Source: Crotalaria pallida
Lineage: Eukaryota > Streptophyta > Magnoliopsida > Fabales > Fabaceae
Length of the DNA stretch: 64,000 nt
NCBI GenBank assembly: GCA_037953625.1
Contig: CM075649.1
Span: forward strand, 106,273,290 to 106,337,289
Direction: 5' to 3'
Under the pieces are notes generated by a model. It was given only the letters and a program-made list of their open reading frames with translations, had not been told where the DNA came from and searched no databases. Position 1 is the first letter of the stretch. Every line of letters begins with the position of its first letter. The translations under genes were made by a program, and so were the position numbers. This document shows, one piece after another, positions 1 to 10,070 of the stretch.

Positions 1-474
1 CTTCAGTTTTATTTCTCGAAAGAAATCTATTTTAGCTTCACCGTAATTAAGTTGTAGTAATAACTGAATCTTCATCGATGGGCGTTTCAAATTCTTTATT
101 TATCTTTATTTTCAAAACTTACATGTATTCAAATTTAAATGGCTCATTTCAAAAGAAAAAAATTTAAATGGCTCACGTGTACATCTATTCTCCACCTTCA
201 GTCAATCAACAAGAGAAACAGTCATCGAACTTTTTGCACCATCCATTTTCTCTGATAGAGATTAGCCTTTCTATAACTAATATCTAGGAGTGTTATATTA
301 TAACTAATACCCGTTATGTTAATTAGCCTTTGATATTATGCGTTTGCTATATCAATTTGATAAGGCATCAGTTTTTATTTATCTTTGCTTTTATTAGTTT
401 TTGATTTGTCCCTTGTATGTTTTATGTTATGACTTGTGAATACGACACTACTCATCAACTTAAATTTTAAATTA
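1..474. other. AT-rich intergenic DNA, no gene seen
   Basis: This stretch is AT-rich and holds no convincing ORF, RNA gene or recognisable mobile-element terminus. It ends at the inverted repeat that begins near 475. Confidence 0.6.
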
Positions 475-991
475 GGCTTATTTAAGTTTATAGTCCCTGA
501 ACTTGGGTATTTTTTTTGGAATTGGTCTTTAATTTTTTTTTCCATATTTTGGATCCTTGAACTTTACTCATCAAATTTTGGAAATTGTCCATTCATCACT
601 TAAGTGATGATATGACTGAGAACATGTCACGTCACCTTCACCACATCGATATGTAACATACCAGATGATGCCACGTGAATTTTTTAAATTGAAAAAAATT
701 CAAATTTATTAAAAATAATTAAAAATTGCAATTTTTTTAAAAGAATATCAAATCTGTTAATAATTTTTATAAGAATTAAAAAAAATCATGTAGTGCCACG
801 TGATGCTACATAATACGTCACTCGTCGATGTTGCGAAAGTGACATGACATATGGTCGACCATATCGTCACTTAAGTGACGAAAGGACCTTTTTCAAAAAT
901 TGAACAAAGTTTAAGGACCCAAAGCATCGAAAAAGTTCAAATACCGATTCTAAAAGAGCATCTAAGTTCAGGGACTAAAAACTTAAATAAG
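475..991. mobile_element. MULE-like MITE with long terminal inverted repeats
   Basis: The two ends are inverted copies of each other over roughly 140 bp. The left end begins CTTATTTAAGTTTATAGTCC and the reverse complement of the right end begins CTTATTTAAGTTTTTAGTCC; both arms also carry CACTTAAGTGA. The flanks are near-identical direct repeats (TTTTAAATTA on the left, TTTTCAAATTA on the right), which is the size expected for a Mutator-type target duplication of 9-11 bp. There is no transposase ORF, so this is a non-autonomous element. The superfamily is inferred from TIR length and TSD size only. Confidence 0.7.
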
Positions 992-1140
992 TTTTCAAAT
1001 TATTACCTTCTTATTATCAATTTACTATCTATATATAAAAAGAGGCTTATTCGAGGCACCACGTTTGCCGGAGAAATTTTCGAGGTACCACGTTTATTTG
1101 CTTAAAGAATACTCGCACTAGAGCAATTTTAGAAAGATAA

Positions 1141-1330
1141 TCATTATCTATCTGTGAAATAATTATCTTTAGTTGTCAAAAATTAAATAAGTAATTCAAA
1201 TTGATTTAATCTTATCTGTGAAATCATTATCCTTAGTTTCAAATTTATTTAATCTTATCTGTGAAATCATTATCCTTATATTTAAAATTTATTTAATCTT
1301 ATTTGTTAAATCATTATCCTTAGTTTGACA
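1141..1330. repeat. short degenerate tandem repeat in AT-rich DNA
   Basis: About four copies of a unit built around CTTATCTGTGAAATCATTAT occur at roughly 1146, 1213, 1255 and 1297. The spacing is irregular, about 42-65 bp. The rest of 992-1607 is AT-rich and shows no gene. Confidence 0.55.
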
Positions 1331-1607
1331 AATTTTTCAAATCATTATATATAGTATGCAATATGCATTTGGTGGCTCCTCAATAACATTTTAGCATTTA
1401 TGTGAATTGACTCGCAAACTTATGGATATTCAGGTAAACAGCAATCTCACAATTAAATTCGCCTTCAATTTTTTATTTATTTTGTCATCATTAAATTTTC
1501 TAATTCTAATAATTCTTGTTTATTTTAATTTATATTATCTGTTTTTTATAGTGACTGATTCTTCAATTGCAGGTGACAGTAGAGTGCATGAAAATCTAAT
1601 GTTGCAT

Positions 1608-2916
1608 TGATTTGGGTATAATATATGATGTTTTTGGGCTTAATTTCACTTCCTTTTGCTATGGTTTTGGCTTGTTTCTCTTGTAAATATAGGTATTTTG
1701 TATTAGTTTTAGGAATTTTTAGTTTTATAGAATCCTTTGAACGTTTTGATTCGTTTTGGGTATGTTTCAGGTGTTTTGGAGCTTTATATGGAGAAAATAC
1801 TACTGGAGCTGAGAAGAGCATAAGAAGACCTTGAAAATGGCACAAGAACGGAGAGAAACGGAGTCGGAAAATACTTGGCACGCCCAGGCGCGTGGATGGA
1901 GCGCCCAGGCGCGCGTGCAGTGGTAATTTCTGGGCATCAGATATGGCGTGCCCAGGCGTGCTAACCAACATGCCCAGGCGCGCATGACTCGAGCAGGCTC
2001 AATTGGGCCAATTTCTAAGCAATTTCGAGGGTTTCTATTTGGACTTGTATTTTAGAGATATATTTATGTGTTTAGGACTAGGTTAGGCAGCCATAATCAG
2101 TCATCATTAGAGATTAGTATCAAGTTTGAGGGAGATTACATTCTCTGGAGAGCATTCGGAGGAGGAATCCATTGAAGCCTGAAGATTCAGATCAAGGATT
2201 AGTGGTAATATAAGAATGAATTACTTCTATTCTTATTTGTTCTTCTTCTCTATGATGTGTATCTAAACCCTCTTGTGTTAGGAACATGGTGGATTTGATT
2301 ATGTAGTTTATTTATATGAACTAATGTTTTTCAGTTTTTAAATCAAGTGTTTAATTGTGTTTTTATTGTTATGCATGAACTTGATCAATTCATGTTATGG
2401 ATTTTGAGATTTGAATTGGAAAATTAGAATTTAAAATAGGCCATGCAATTAAACAATATAAGGTTTCAACTTGTAGGAATACTTTTGGATTTTTATATAA
2501 CTCTTCATAATTCACTGTTCTTAGTCATGGTTATTCAATAGATTAAATTTCTAAGGAATTAGGATTTAACAAATTGGATAATAAACAGTAATTTCATTAG
2601 AGGAATCTGGGAATTACTAATTTTTTGAATTAGTTCTTGATTTAAATGGAAAACATTCATTTATAATAAATAAATGAAATATTCAATGAAACTAGTTCCT
2701 AACCACCATTCATCAATTGTTAATTGTTTTTATTTATTTTTCTAGCAGTAAAATATTCTTTTAATTAATTTATTTAATTCTGAATTTTAATAGATTTTAC
2801 TTTTAATTACTCTTAGGTAGGAAAAGTTAAATAATTCGTAGTCCCTGTGGGAACGATATCTGGTCTTCCTAGACTATATTACTTTGCGATCTAGTATAGT
2901 TGCTAGAGAGTGAACA
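1608..2916 (+). repeat. 5' LTR of element A
   Basis: It starts TGATTTGGGTATAATA and ends GCTAGAGAGTGAACA, and is matched by the sequence at 5723-5878 plus 16457-17756. It is mostly AT-rich but contains a CpG-dense patch at about 1878-1985, with four copies of GCCCAGGCG in GC-rich contexts. The partner LTR has lost about 50 bp here, including the first two copies. Confidence 0.88.
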
Positions 2917-2922
2917 AGTTTT

Positions 2923-2941
2923 TGGCGCCGTTGCCGGGGAT
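2923..2941 (+). promoter_or_regulatory. Primer binding site of element A (tRNA-Asp type)
   Basis: TGGCGCCGTTGCCGGGGAT lies six bases past the LTR end. It is complementary to the 3' end of plant tRNA-Asp (family knowledge) and is the primer site typical of Athila-like elements. Confidence 0.88.
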
Positions 2942-2984
2942 TAGAATTTATTTAATTTGTTTTGACACTAAGAAATAATTTTGA

Positions 2985-3525
2985 GTGAAATCTATTTTTG
3001 GGACTTCATTGAAATGTACAATAATGCCTTGTAAAGAGTTAGCATTTCTTGATTTTTTTTTGGCTTCACCTCCTCTTACTTATGATGCAAATACCCCTAT
3101 TAATGAGATTGAAAAATTATATAAGAAATTTTTGATAGAAAAGTTGATACAAGAGTTGCCTGTTAAGGAAGACTTAAGTATTAATCTTTCTAAAAATTTT
3201 GAAGAAGAAAAAGAAATTAAGGTGCGTCATGAGGTAGAAGAGGTGAAACAAAACAAAATAGATGGGGGTAGAATATTAGCGGAGAAATTTAACTTATCCT
3301 TGCTTGTGAATTTTCTGAACTTAAAAATTGTGTTAAATCTCTTGCATGTGTGGATGAGTCAAAGTTTTTCAATTATGTTCGACCCTTGAGCTTGTATGAT
3401 GTTTTTCCAAAGCATCAACATGAGTCATTGTTGTACAAAGGGATGAATAAAGATCCTAATAATTTTGTTTTCCTTGTTCATGAAATTAACACCTTCATGG
3501 GGAAAAAGACAAATTTTCTAAGATG
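2985..3525 (+). pseudogene. Orphan ORF of element A, frameshifted
   Basis: A 134-codon ORF opens at 2985 and runs to 3389. From about 3300 a different frame reads on without stops to about 3525, with residues such as VRPLSLYDVFPKHQHE, which suggests one reading frame broken by a one-base shift. The first part is rich in Glu and Lys and probably helical. I recognise no Gag domain, zinc knuckle or protease motif, so no function is assigned. It occupies the place where gag would begin after the primer site, so a degenerate or element-specific Gag-like protein is one possibility. It could also be non-coding leader with chance open frames. Confidence 0.35.
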
Positions 3526-5709
3526 ATGCATGATGTAAGGAATGTACCTTTTGACCCTGGTGGGATTGAATTTATTTTTAAAATTTCCTTACTTCATCAT
3601 CATCCTTGCTCATTCCCATGGGACATAGGGGTAACTTGTATTCTTATATCACATGGGAGTTGAGCCATAAAATTTAGGATCCTGATGGATTCTTTGTAAT
3701 TATGTAGTAGTGTAGGTTTTGTTTATTTTTTTTAGTTAGTGAATAAGGAGTTGGTACTTTCTATAAGTAACTACTAATGAGGTTCTTTACAGCACTATTT
3801 TTAGTTGTTCATGTGACACAGGTAAATAAGTTTGGGGGAATTTCTTCCATGTGCATCAATAGAAAAAGCTGTGCTACAAAGGTAAGTTCCCTAACTCCAT
3901 TTATTAGTTGATTTTAGTTTAGGAAATTAGTTTTTTTTAGTGTAGGTTATTTTTTTTAATTTTATTTTCAGCATTTTTATTTCAAAAAAAAAAGCACAAG
4001 TGTACAGGTCTGGCGCGCCTGGGCGCGCGGTCCTTAGGCGTGCACTGGGCGAAAAAACCAAAAATTTTGGGGATTTTTATTCATTGATCAATTTTATACC
4101 CTTTTCCCATCAGACCAGTTCCTATACCTGTGCAACAAAAATATGTAATTGCTTTCTAGAATTTATTTTTGTAGTTTTATTGCTTGGATATTTATTTGGA
4201 TTATTTGTTATTTGCATCAAGTTATATTTTGTGTAACAGATATGAGTTGATATTTCCCCATTAGAGGTGCTAATTTTGGCACTTATTTCTAATGACTTAT
4301 ATAAAGTTTGGGGGAATGTCTTCTCACTTTTGTTAGTGATGCGTATTTTATTCAGATGCAGTAGGAAACGTTCCCGATTTATTCTATGTAATTTTTTATT
4401 TTTTAGTTCGGTATGTTTAGTTTAGTTTAGTTTACTTGAGGACAAGCCAACCTTTAAGTTTGGGGGAGTGAACAAAATAAAAAAAATTTCAGATATGAAT
4501 TTTTCTCCCATTTTTGGTGTTGGTTTGTGTCTTAGGTAGAGTTTTTGTAATTATTCTAGACTTAGGATTATTTTTCTAATGATAGGTGTATATACTTAGT
4601 TTAGAATTAGACTCATTAATTCATGTTATTTTTTTGTTGAGCTGTAAATATTTTTAAAATCTGGTTATTTTGACAAAGTTTTTTAGAATTTGAAATTAGT
4701 GAACTGACTTTAGCTTAGTGAGATTTTGAGCCTATTTGATGGGGTATGTAAATTTATTGAATATTTTGATTTGAGACCCCTATTTCTTTCATGAGTGTGT
4801 TCACTTTAGTTTTGTGTTCTAGAACTTGACCGGTGACCATTTTGAGATTGATAATTGATTACATGCATAAAAATGATTAAGACATTTAGGATGGTGTTTT
4901 TGTAGCCTTTAGAGATTTTTGTTGGATTTGTTTTCCCTTAGTTTCCCATTTTGAGCCTGATATAAATATGATTTTTCTTTGGTACCCTGCATTGATTGTA
5001 AATTTTTGTGAGTACCTTAGAAATTTTGAATGAGCAATTGAGAGAGGAACATTTCAAAAGTATGAAAATTGTGAAAGTGTTGATTGAGTTGCTCTTCTTC
5101 CAAAAGAAAAGGAAAAGAAAAAAAAAGAAAAAGTGAAAATTGTTGAATGATAAGAGAAAATAATTTTATTCGGAAGAAGTAGTAGAGTAAAATTGAAAAA
5201 GAAGAAGTTTGAAATAGTTGTGATTTGAGTGTGAGTCCTCATAGTATTCATTGCTCATTCATAATTTTTAGAGGGAAATTTGTTTTTGCATTTTAGCCCT
5301 TAGTTTTATCTCTTCTTTCTTTTATCCCACCTTACACTTTTAGCCATGGCCTCATTACAACCCAATTAAAGACCTTTTGATTTGTGCATGTTTTCAATAA
5401 TTTCAGTGGAGATTTGGGTCTATGGTCAAGCTTATGGTAACATTTAACTATTGTATGAACATGAGTGAATTGATTTATACCCTTGATAAACATGAGAGAT
5501 ATACACTGAGAGGTTGAGAGTGTTCACTAGTTCTGAGTTCTGATTGATTTTGTTTCTTTAACCAGGTTTTAATATGTGGATAGCTTGTGTAAATATGTGG
5601 CTGTGTTGATGAGTCGAAGTCTTAGATTAATTGTTGTACATTTTGATTTAGAGGGTTGTCTTGAGTTTTTGAATTTTTATTTACTTTTTCCTGGGACATG
5701 CAAAATGCT
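3526..5709 (+). other. Non-coding internal region of element A
   Basis: This region holds no pol domain. It contains three copies of a G-rich purine tract, AAGTTTGGGGGA, at about 3828, 4304 and 4456, all resembling the true polypurine tract at 5711. A GC palindromic patch (GGCGCGCCTGGGCGCGCG) lies at about 4012, and an A/G-rich stretch at about 5098-5220. The segment from about 4552 onward is repeated in the A-type fragment at 57131-58286. Confidence 0.65.
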
Positions 5710-5710
5710 A

Positions 5711-5722
5711 AGTTTGGGGGAG
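5711..5722 (+). promoter_or_regulatory. Polypurine tract of element A
   Basis: GTTTGGGGGAG lies directly before the TG that opens the 3' LTR, the expected position of the plus-strand primer. Confidence 0.8.
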
Positions 5723-5878
5723 TGATTTGGGTCTAATATATGATGTTTTTGGGCTTAATTTCACTTCCTTTTGCTATGGTTTTGGCTTGTTTCTCTTGTA
5801 AATATAGGTATTTTGTATTAGTTTTAGGAATTTTTAGTTTTATAGAATCCTTTGAATGTTTTGATCTGTTTTGGGTAT
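5723..5878 (+). repeat. 3' LTR of element A, left piece
   Basis: It matches 1608-1763 almost base for base and stops at GGTAT, the target duplication of element B. The LTR resumes at 16457. Confidence 0.9.
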
Positions 5879-6371
5879 TGTCTTGTTCTAGATCAGGTCG
5901 TTCACTAAGGCCACAGTATGAGACCCAGTGAGGCGGTTTGACCTAGATTTTCTATATGATTCTCTGAGTTTCACAGGTATCAGTAGGATAACCTGGGATG
6001 CCCTAATCACTGTGTGTGCAGTGTAAACTTAGGGTTTAGAAAAACGTACCTGAGCCCCATGCAGCAATGTACTACTTATAGGGGTGGCTGAATACCTAAT
6101 GGGCTTGCTAAACTTTGGCCCAGTTGATTCAGCCCAATACGAGTTGTGATAGGACACGAGTGCCAGAACTGAGTTGGCGTCGTCCTGTTCACCTCGGCTT
6201 GACTGGAGTTGAAGCCGAGTTGGTGGAGCGAGTTCTACCTGCCTAGGCATTGGCTGTTTGAGTGTAAGGCGTGGATCTCGGTCTGTTTACGTTACTCAGT
6301 CGTGCAGCGTGATCTCGGTTGGTTAAGGGTCCGATGCCCTGTGATCTCGGCTCTAGGACTAGTCCATCACA
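5879..6371 (-). repeat. 3' LTR of element B (left in the window)
   Basis: This 493-bp LTR is nearly identical to 15960-16451. It carries several TGGGCY-type motifs in either orientation between 6090 and 6145, and on the minus strand a TATA-like CTATAAG at about 6075-6081. Confidence 0.92.
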
Positions 6372-6385
6372 TAAGCCCCCTAGCT
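6372..6385 (-). promoter_or_regulatory. Polypurine tract of element B
   Basis: On the minus strand AGCTAGGGGGCTTA directly precedes the TG of the left LTR. Confidence 0.75.
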
Positions 6386-7164
6386 CGACAAGACTAAGAG
6401 AGTCTTGCTACGAGTTCGGAAGTGGGGACTATGTTAGGATGGGTTGGTGGCGGTTAACACGGATTTGTATTGTCACCTCGTTCATCAGAACAGATCTGAT
6501 GCCTGTCCTTTCGCTTGCCCAGAGTGACGTTTGCTTTTCTGCTTTCCAACACGTGTCACACTCTTTTGCACGCCAACGTTTCATCAGTATTAGCGTGCGG
6601 CTCGAGGCACGTCCGTTCAATGATATTGGGACACGCGTCATGATTGATTAATTTCCCTATGGGTTGGCTTTTTTGGGCCCAAACCGTCCCTTAAGCCCAT
6701 TAATTCAAAACGAGAGGGAAGTTAGAAGTTTCTCTTTACACCTTCTCTCCCACTCTCCCGTTCAGTTTTTTCCCACTTAACATCCTTTGATCTTCCTTTT
6801 CCTTCAAAACGTTCTCCCTCCTTCAAAACGCTAATCTGTTCGTTGGTCTTCCATACCCATTATTCATTGCATGCAAGAGGAAAGGTACTCCACTTCTCAT
6901 TATTCTTCAGCAACGAAGCATTCTTCTTCTTCTAATCATTTTGCGCTTCTCCAGGTACTACACTGTTCCTCTTCCACACCTGTTTCTTCTTTTTCTATTT
7001 CTCTCTGATTTTCGCTGTTTGGAGTTGTTTGGTTCGACGCATTCTTCTGAGTTTCTGTACTTTGATTTCACATTTCTGGGTTTCTGAGTGTTGGTTTGTT
7101 TGGGTAGTTGCCTTGTGGTTCCTGGGTTCTGGGTGTGATTTCTGGGCTTTGTGGACATTATTAA
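6386..7164 (+). promoter_or_regulatory. Candidate promoter and leader of the antisense gene of element B
   Basis: This 779-bp stretch separates the LTR from the plus-strand gene. Near 6674 there is a palindromic TGGGCCCA and at about 6693 an AAGCCCATTAA, both site II (TGGGCY) type motifs that in plants often mark TATA-poor promoters. Pyrimidine-rich sequence follows at about 6725-6840, typical of a transcription start and leader, and TTCTCCAG at about 6950 could be a leader splice acceptor. I see no good TATA box. The promoter role is inferred. Confidence 0.4.
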
Positions 7165-9452
7165 GTGACGATGAGTGGTAAGTGGTATAAGAAATGGTGC
7201 GGTTATGTGAACCTTAGCAGTAGCAGTGAGGATGGTAGTGATAGTGATTCTTCAACCTCCTCTCAATCTTCTAGTGATTCTGTCGAAATTGTACCCTACC
7301 CTCGGCCTCGTCGTATCTACCTTAAGAAATACGAGGCAGTGATTGAGGATGTGGAACCTCTTGATTCTTATTATCCGGCGACCTTGTCTGAGAGGAGGGA
7401 GTTTATAAGGATGTACCTTGATGCCGAAATTAGGGCCGACGAGGAGAAGGCTGATTATGAAAACATGGTAAAGAGTGAGGAGCGAAAAAGGGTTTGGGGG
7501 CGAGGGATGGAAGTGGAAGTGGGGAGGTGTTCGCCGCTTGGTACCACTGCTCGGGGTTTCAAAGGGGGGTTACTGTTTGTTACCCAAAAGTTTAACACCG
7601 AGCTCCCCTCTTCTTCTTCAGGTTTAATGGCTCCTCGCAAAGTTGTGAAAGATCCTGCTGCTTACCCAGCAACCCCGGATGCCCAACAGTACCATTGGGT
7701 GGATCGTGAAGTGTTGGGAACCCAATCCACCATGCGTTCCAATGATAGTGTCGGATCAGTTCGCCAATTTTTGCTCCCTTGTTCCGAGGACCGAGATGGA
7801 AATTCATACAGAGTTTTACCCTGCACCGAGAATGATCGAGTGTGCTCGACGACGGATAACAACACTTTTTATTTATATGAAGACATGGTGGTTACCCTCG
7901 GTGTTCGCTTGTCGTTCACCGCTTTGGAGATTAGGGTGTTAAATCTTCTCGGGGTTGCCCCTACCCAACTCCATCCTAACGCCTGGGCGTTCTTGAGAGC
8001 ATTTGAAAGGTACTGTCGTGCAAAAGCTTTGGTTTGCACGGCCAAAGTTTTCTTTTGGCTTTTCAACCCACACGTAACAGTTAAGGAAGTCGGAAAGTCC
8101 GGTAAGATGTGGGTGTCGGTCAAGACTCGGCCATACTACAGTCTGTTTGCAAAGTTTCACGAATCTTGGAAGCACTTCAAACCAAGATTTTTCAAATACC
8201 AATACATTGGAAACGGCCGACCTTGGTTCCGAACCGAGGATGGTCCCAAATTTCCTTTGCAATGGTCAACAGATTTTTATGTCCGACACGAGACGCCTCG
8301 GAATTGGACCTCGACACCACTGTCTCCCAACGAGGTGCTAACCACAAAACACTTTTTTGAGGAATATAAGGCAAAGGCCAAAGAATTGGTTCAGTTGAAT
8401 ATTCGACGCATCATAAGTTGCGCCGAAGAGCAAGTTTCCTCCGAGATTAGTAAAGGAATATCGTTTTTTTTTTTAACACTTGCTCTAATTTTGTAGTTGA
8501 TTATTAGAAAGAGCTCGAGGAGGCAGATCCGGCCGAGCTAGCGGAGCAAAGAAGGAGGGTCAAGCCGAAACTCACTAGCACTTGTGAAACCACCTCGGAG
8601 GACACCGCCAGTACAGAGGAGGAGATGGCGAGTAAAGCTGAGAGACTGCTGTCGGCCGCTGCAATGCGAAAGAGGAAGAAGCCCGATGGTACAAGCACGC
8701 CACCTCGGCCGAGCCCCCCTGTAATAACTATACTGGAAACTTCCGGTTAGGTTGTCACCCCGGAGGCCGGAGTACAGGATTCCCAACCTACCCGAGCTGA
8801 GATCACAACCTCGGGTAGTGCCGTGGCGACCCGAGAAAGTTTTGACAAACCTCTAGACCTGGGGAGGTTGTCTGCGGCTGATTGGAAAACGATTACGGAA
8901 AATTTGGCTGAGCATCTGAAGAACTCGGCCACCCTGATGACGGCTGTAGCTAGTGCGTCGGCCGATGCGGAGGCGAGCTTTTCTTCCAAGGCCAAGGCTG
9001 ATCTTCTTAGGCTTGTGCTGGCCAAGAAGGAGGCGGCCGAAGCGAAGAAGCAGCTAGCTGACTTGCAGAAAACTCATTCGGAGCAAATGGCCAAATTGAA
9101 AGCTGATGGGGAGGCCGAGGTTGAGAGGGTGAGGGTGATGCTGAAGAAACGAGCTACTCAAGCTCTGAAGCATAAGACTGCTGCTGCCAAGGCTATGCAC
9201 GATCTGGAGGGGTCGGCTGATGCTTTATTTGCAAATGCTGTGGAGCAGATACGGGTCCTGAATCCGGGATTGCGGTTGCAGTATGTCGGTGCCCATCCTG
9301 AGTTTGGTGTGAGCGGCGATAAGCTAGTGGATCCGAACAATGGAGATGCGGAAGTCGACCTGACCCGAGACGACCTGCCAGATCCCCTTGCCGAGAAAGA
9401 AGAGCCTGTATTCGACCCCAACTCGGTCATCTTATCTGATGTTGAAGATTAG
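7165..9452 (+). pseudogene. Antisense extra gene of element B, Transposase_28-like, two exons, two nonsense codons
   Basis: The first exon opens at 7165 with a Ser/Asp-rich N-terminus. At about residues 236-330 it carries a block (LGVAPTQLHPNAWAFLRAF, then WLFNPH) resembling the plant family called putative gypsy type transposon (Transposase_28, PF04195). A probable phase-1 intron follows: GTAAAG at 8450, a T-rich stretch, TTTTGTAG ending at 8496. At 47 nt it is short for a plant intron. The second part, to 9452, is an Ala/Glu/Lys-rich helical region, likely a coiled coil, with an acidic tail. The frame holds across the junction but is broken by TAG at 8505-8507 and TAG at 8748-8750. The gene runs opposite to gag-pol and their 3' ends converge. 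Its function is unknown. Confidence 0.72.
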
Positions 9453-10070
9453 GCGTAAGACCCTTATGCTGGGTTGCTTTTTGAAAACCTGTTGAACTAC
9501 TTCCTTTCCTTTGCCTGCTGCTGATAACTTTTGTTTTTCGTTAACATCTTTTGCTTGTGATCATGTACAATATTTAAGGTTTTCGTATTCGATCTATACA
9601 ACCTGTGTAAGCGCTCACGTAGCCGAGTACTGTTTTAATGTATATCTGTGTAATGCGATGGGAGTCTCGGTCCATGCACTTGAGCCAAAGTGTGGACCTC
9701 GTCCCCTGATTGTACTAGGCACCACAAAGGTAAGTCTGTTAGAGTCAAGTGCTCCCTGTACCTTAGGAAAATTTATAAGCATTCCTCTGAACAGAGGTGC
9801 TGTGTATAAATCGCACAGTCCCATTAAGGTGGCTAGCCAAAAAATGGAAAGGCATGTACATGGCGCATGTATAAGACATAGCAAAAAAGTAATGGAAACT
9901 GTCGAGTGTACTATTTATTGAAATTGAAAAATCATCAGTACATAAAAAGGCAGTATTATTCAAAGTTAAAAAACGGACAACTAGAACTTGAAATAAGCAA
10001 AAACTGAACGATAAAGAAAAAATTCCAAGTAAAGTAATAAATGGAAAGGGAATTCAAAAGTGTTCAATTG
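9453..10070. other. Convergent spacer of element B
   Basis: This spacer lies between the 3' end of the antisense gene and the 3' end of gag-pol. It is AT-rich, has no supported ORF, and probably carries the 3' UTRs of both transcripts. Confidence 0.55.

Noticed and set aside
875..1105. 76-codon ORF
   Set aside because: It lies across the right arm of the inverted-repeat element and adjoining AT-rich DNA with no coding signal.
2923..2941. tRNA-like sequence
   Set aside because: It is only the 19 nt complementary to a tRNA end, a primer binding site; no tRNA gene is present. The same holds for the sites at 41287, 46022 and 52640.
6319..6651. 110-codon plus-strand ORF across the left LTR edge of element B
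   Set aside because: It spans LTR, polypurine tract and promoter region, has no family features and is not positioned as a gene.
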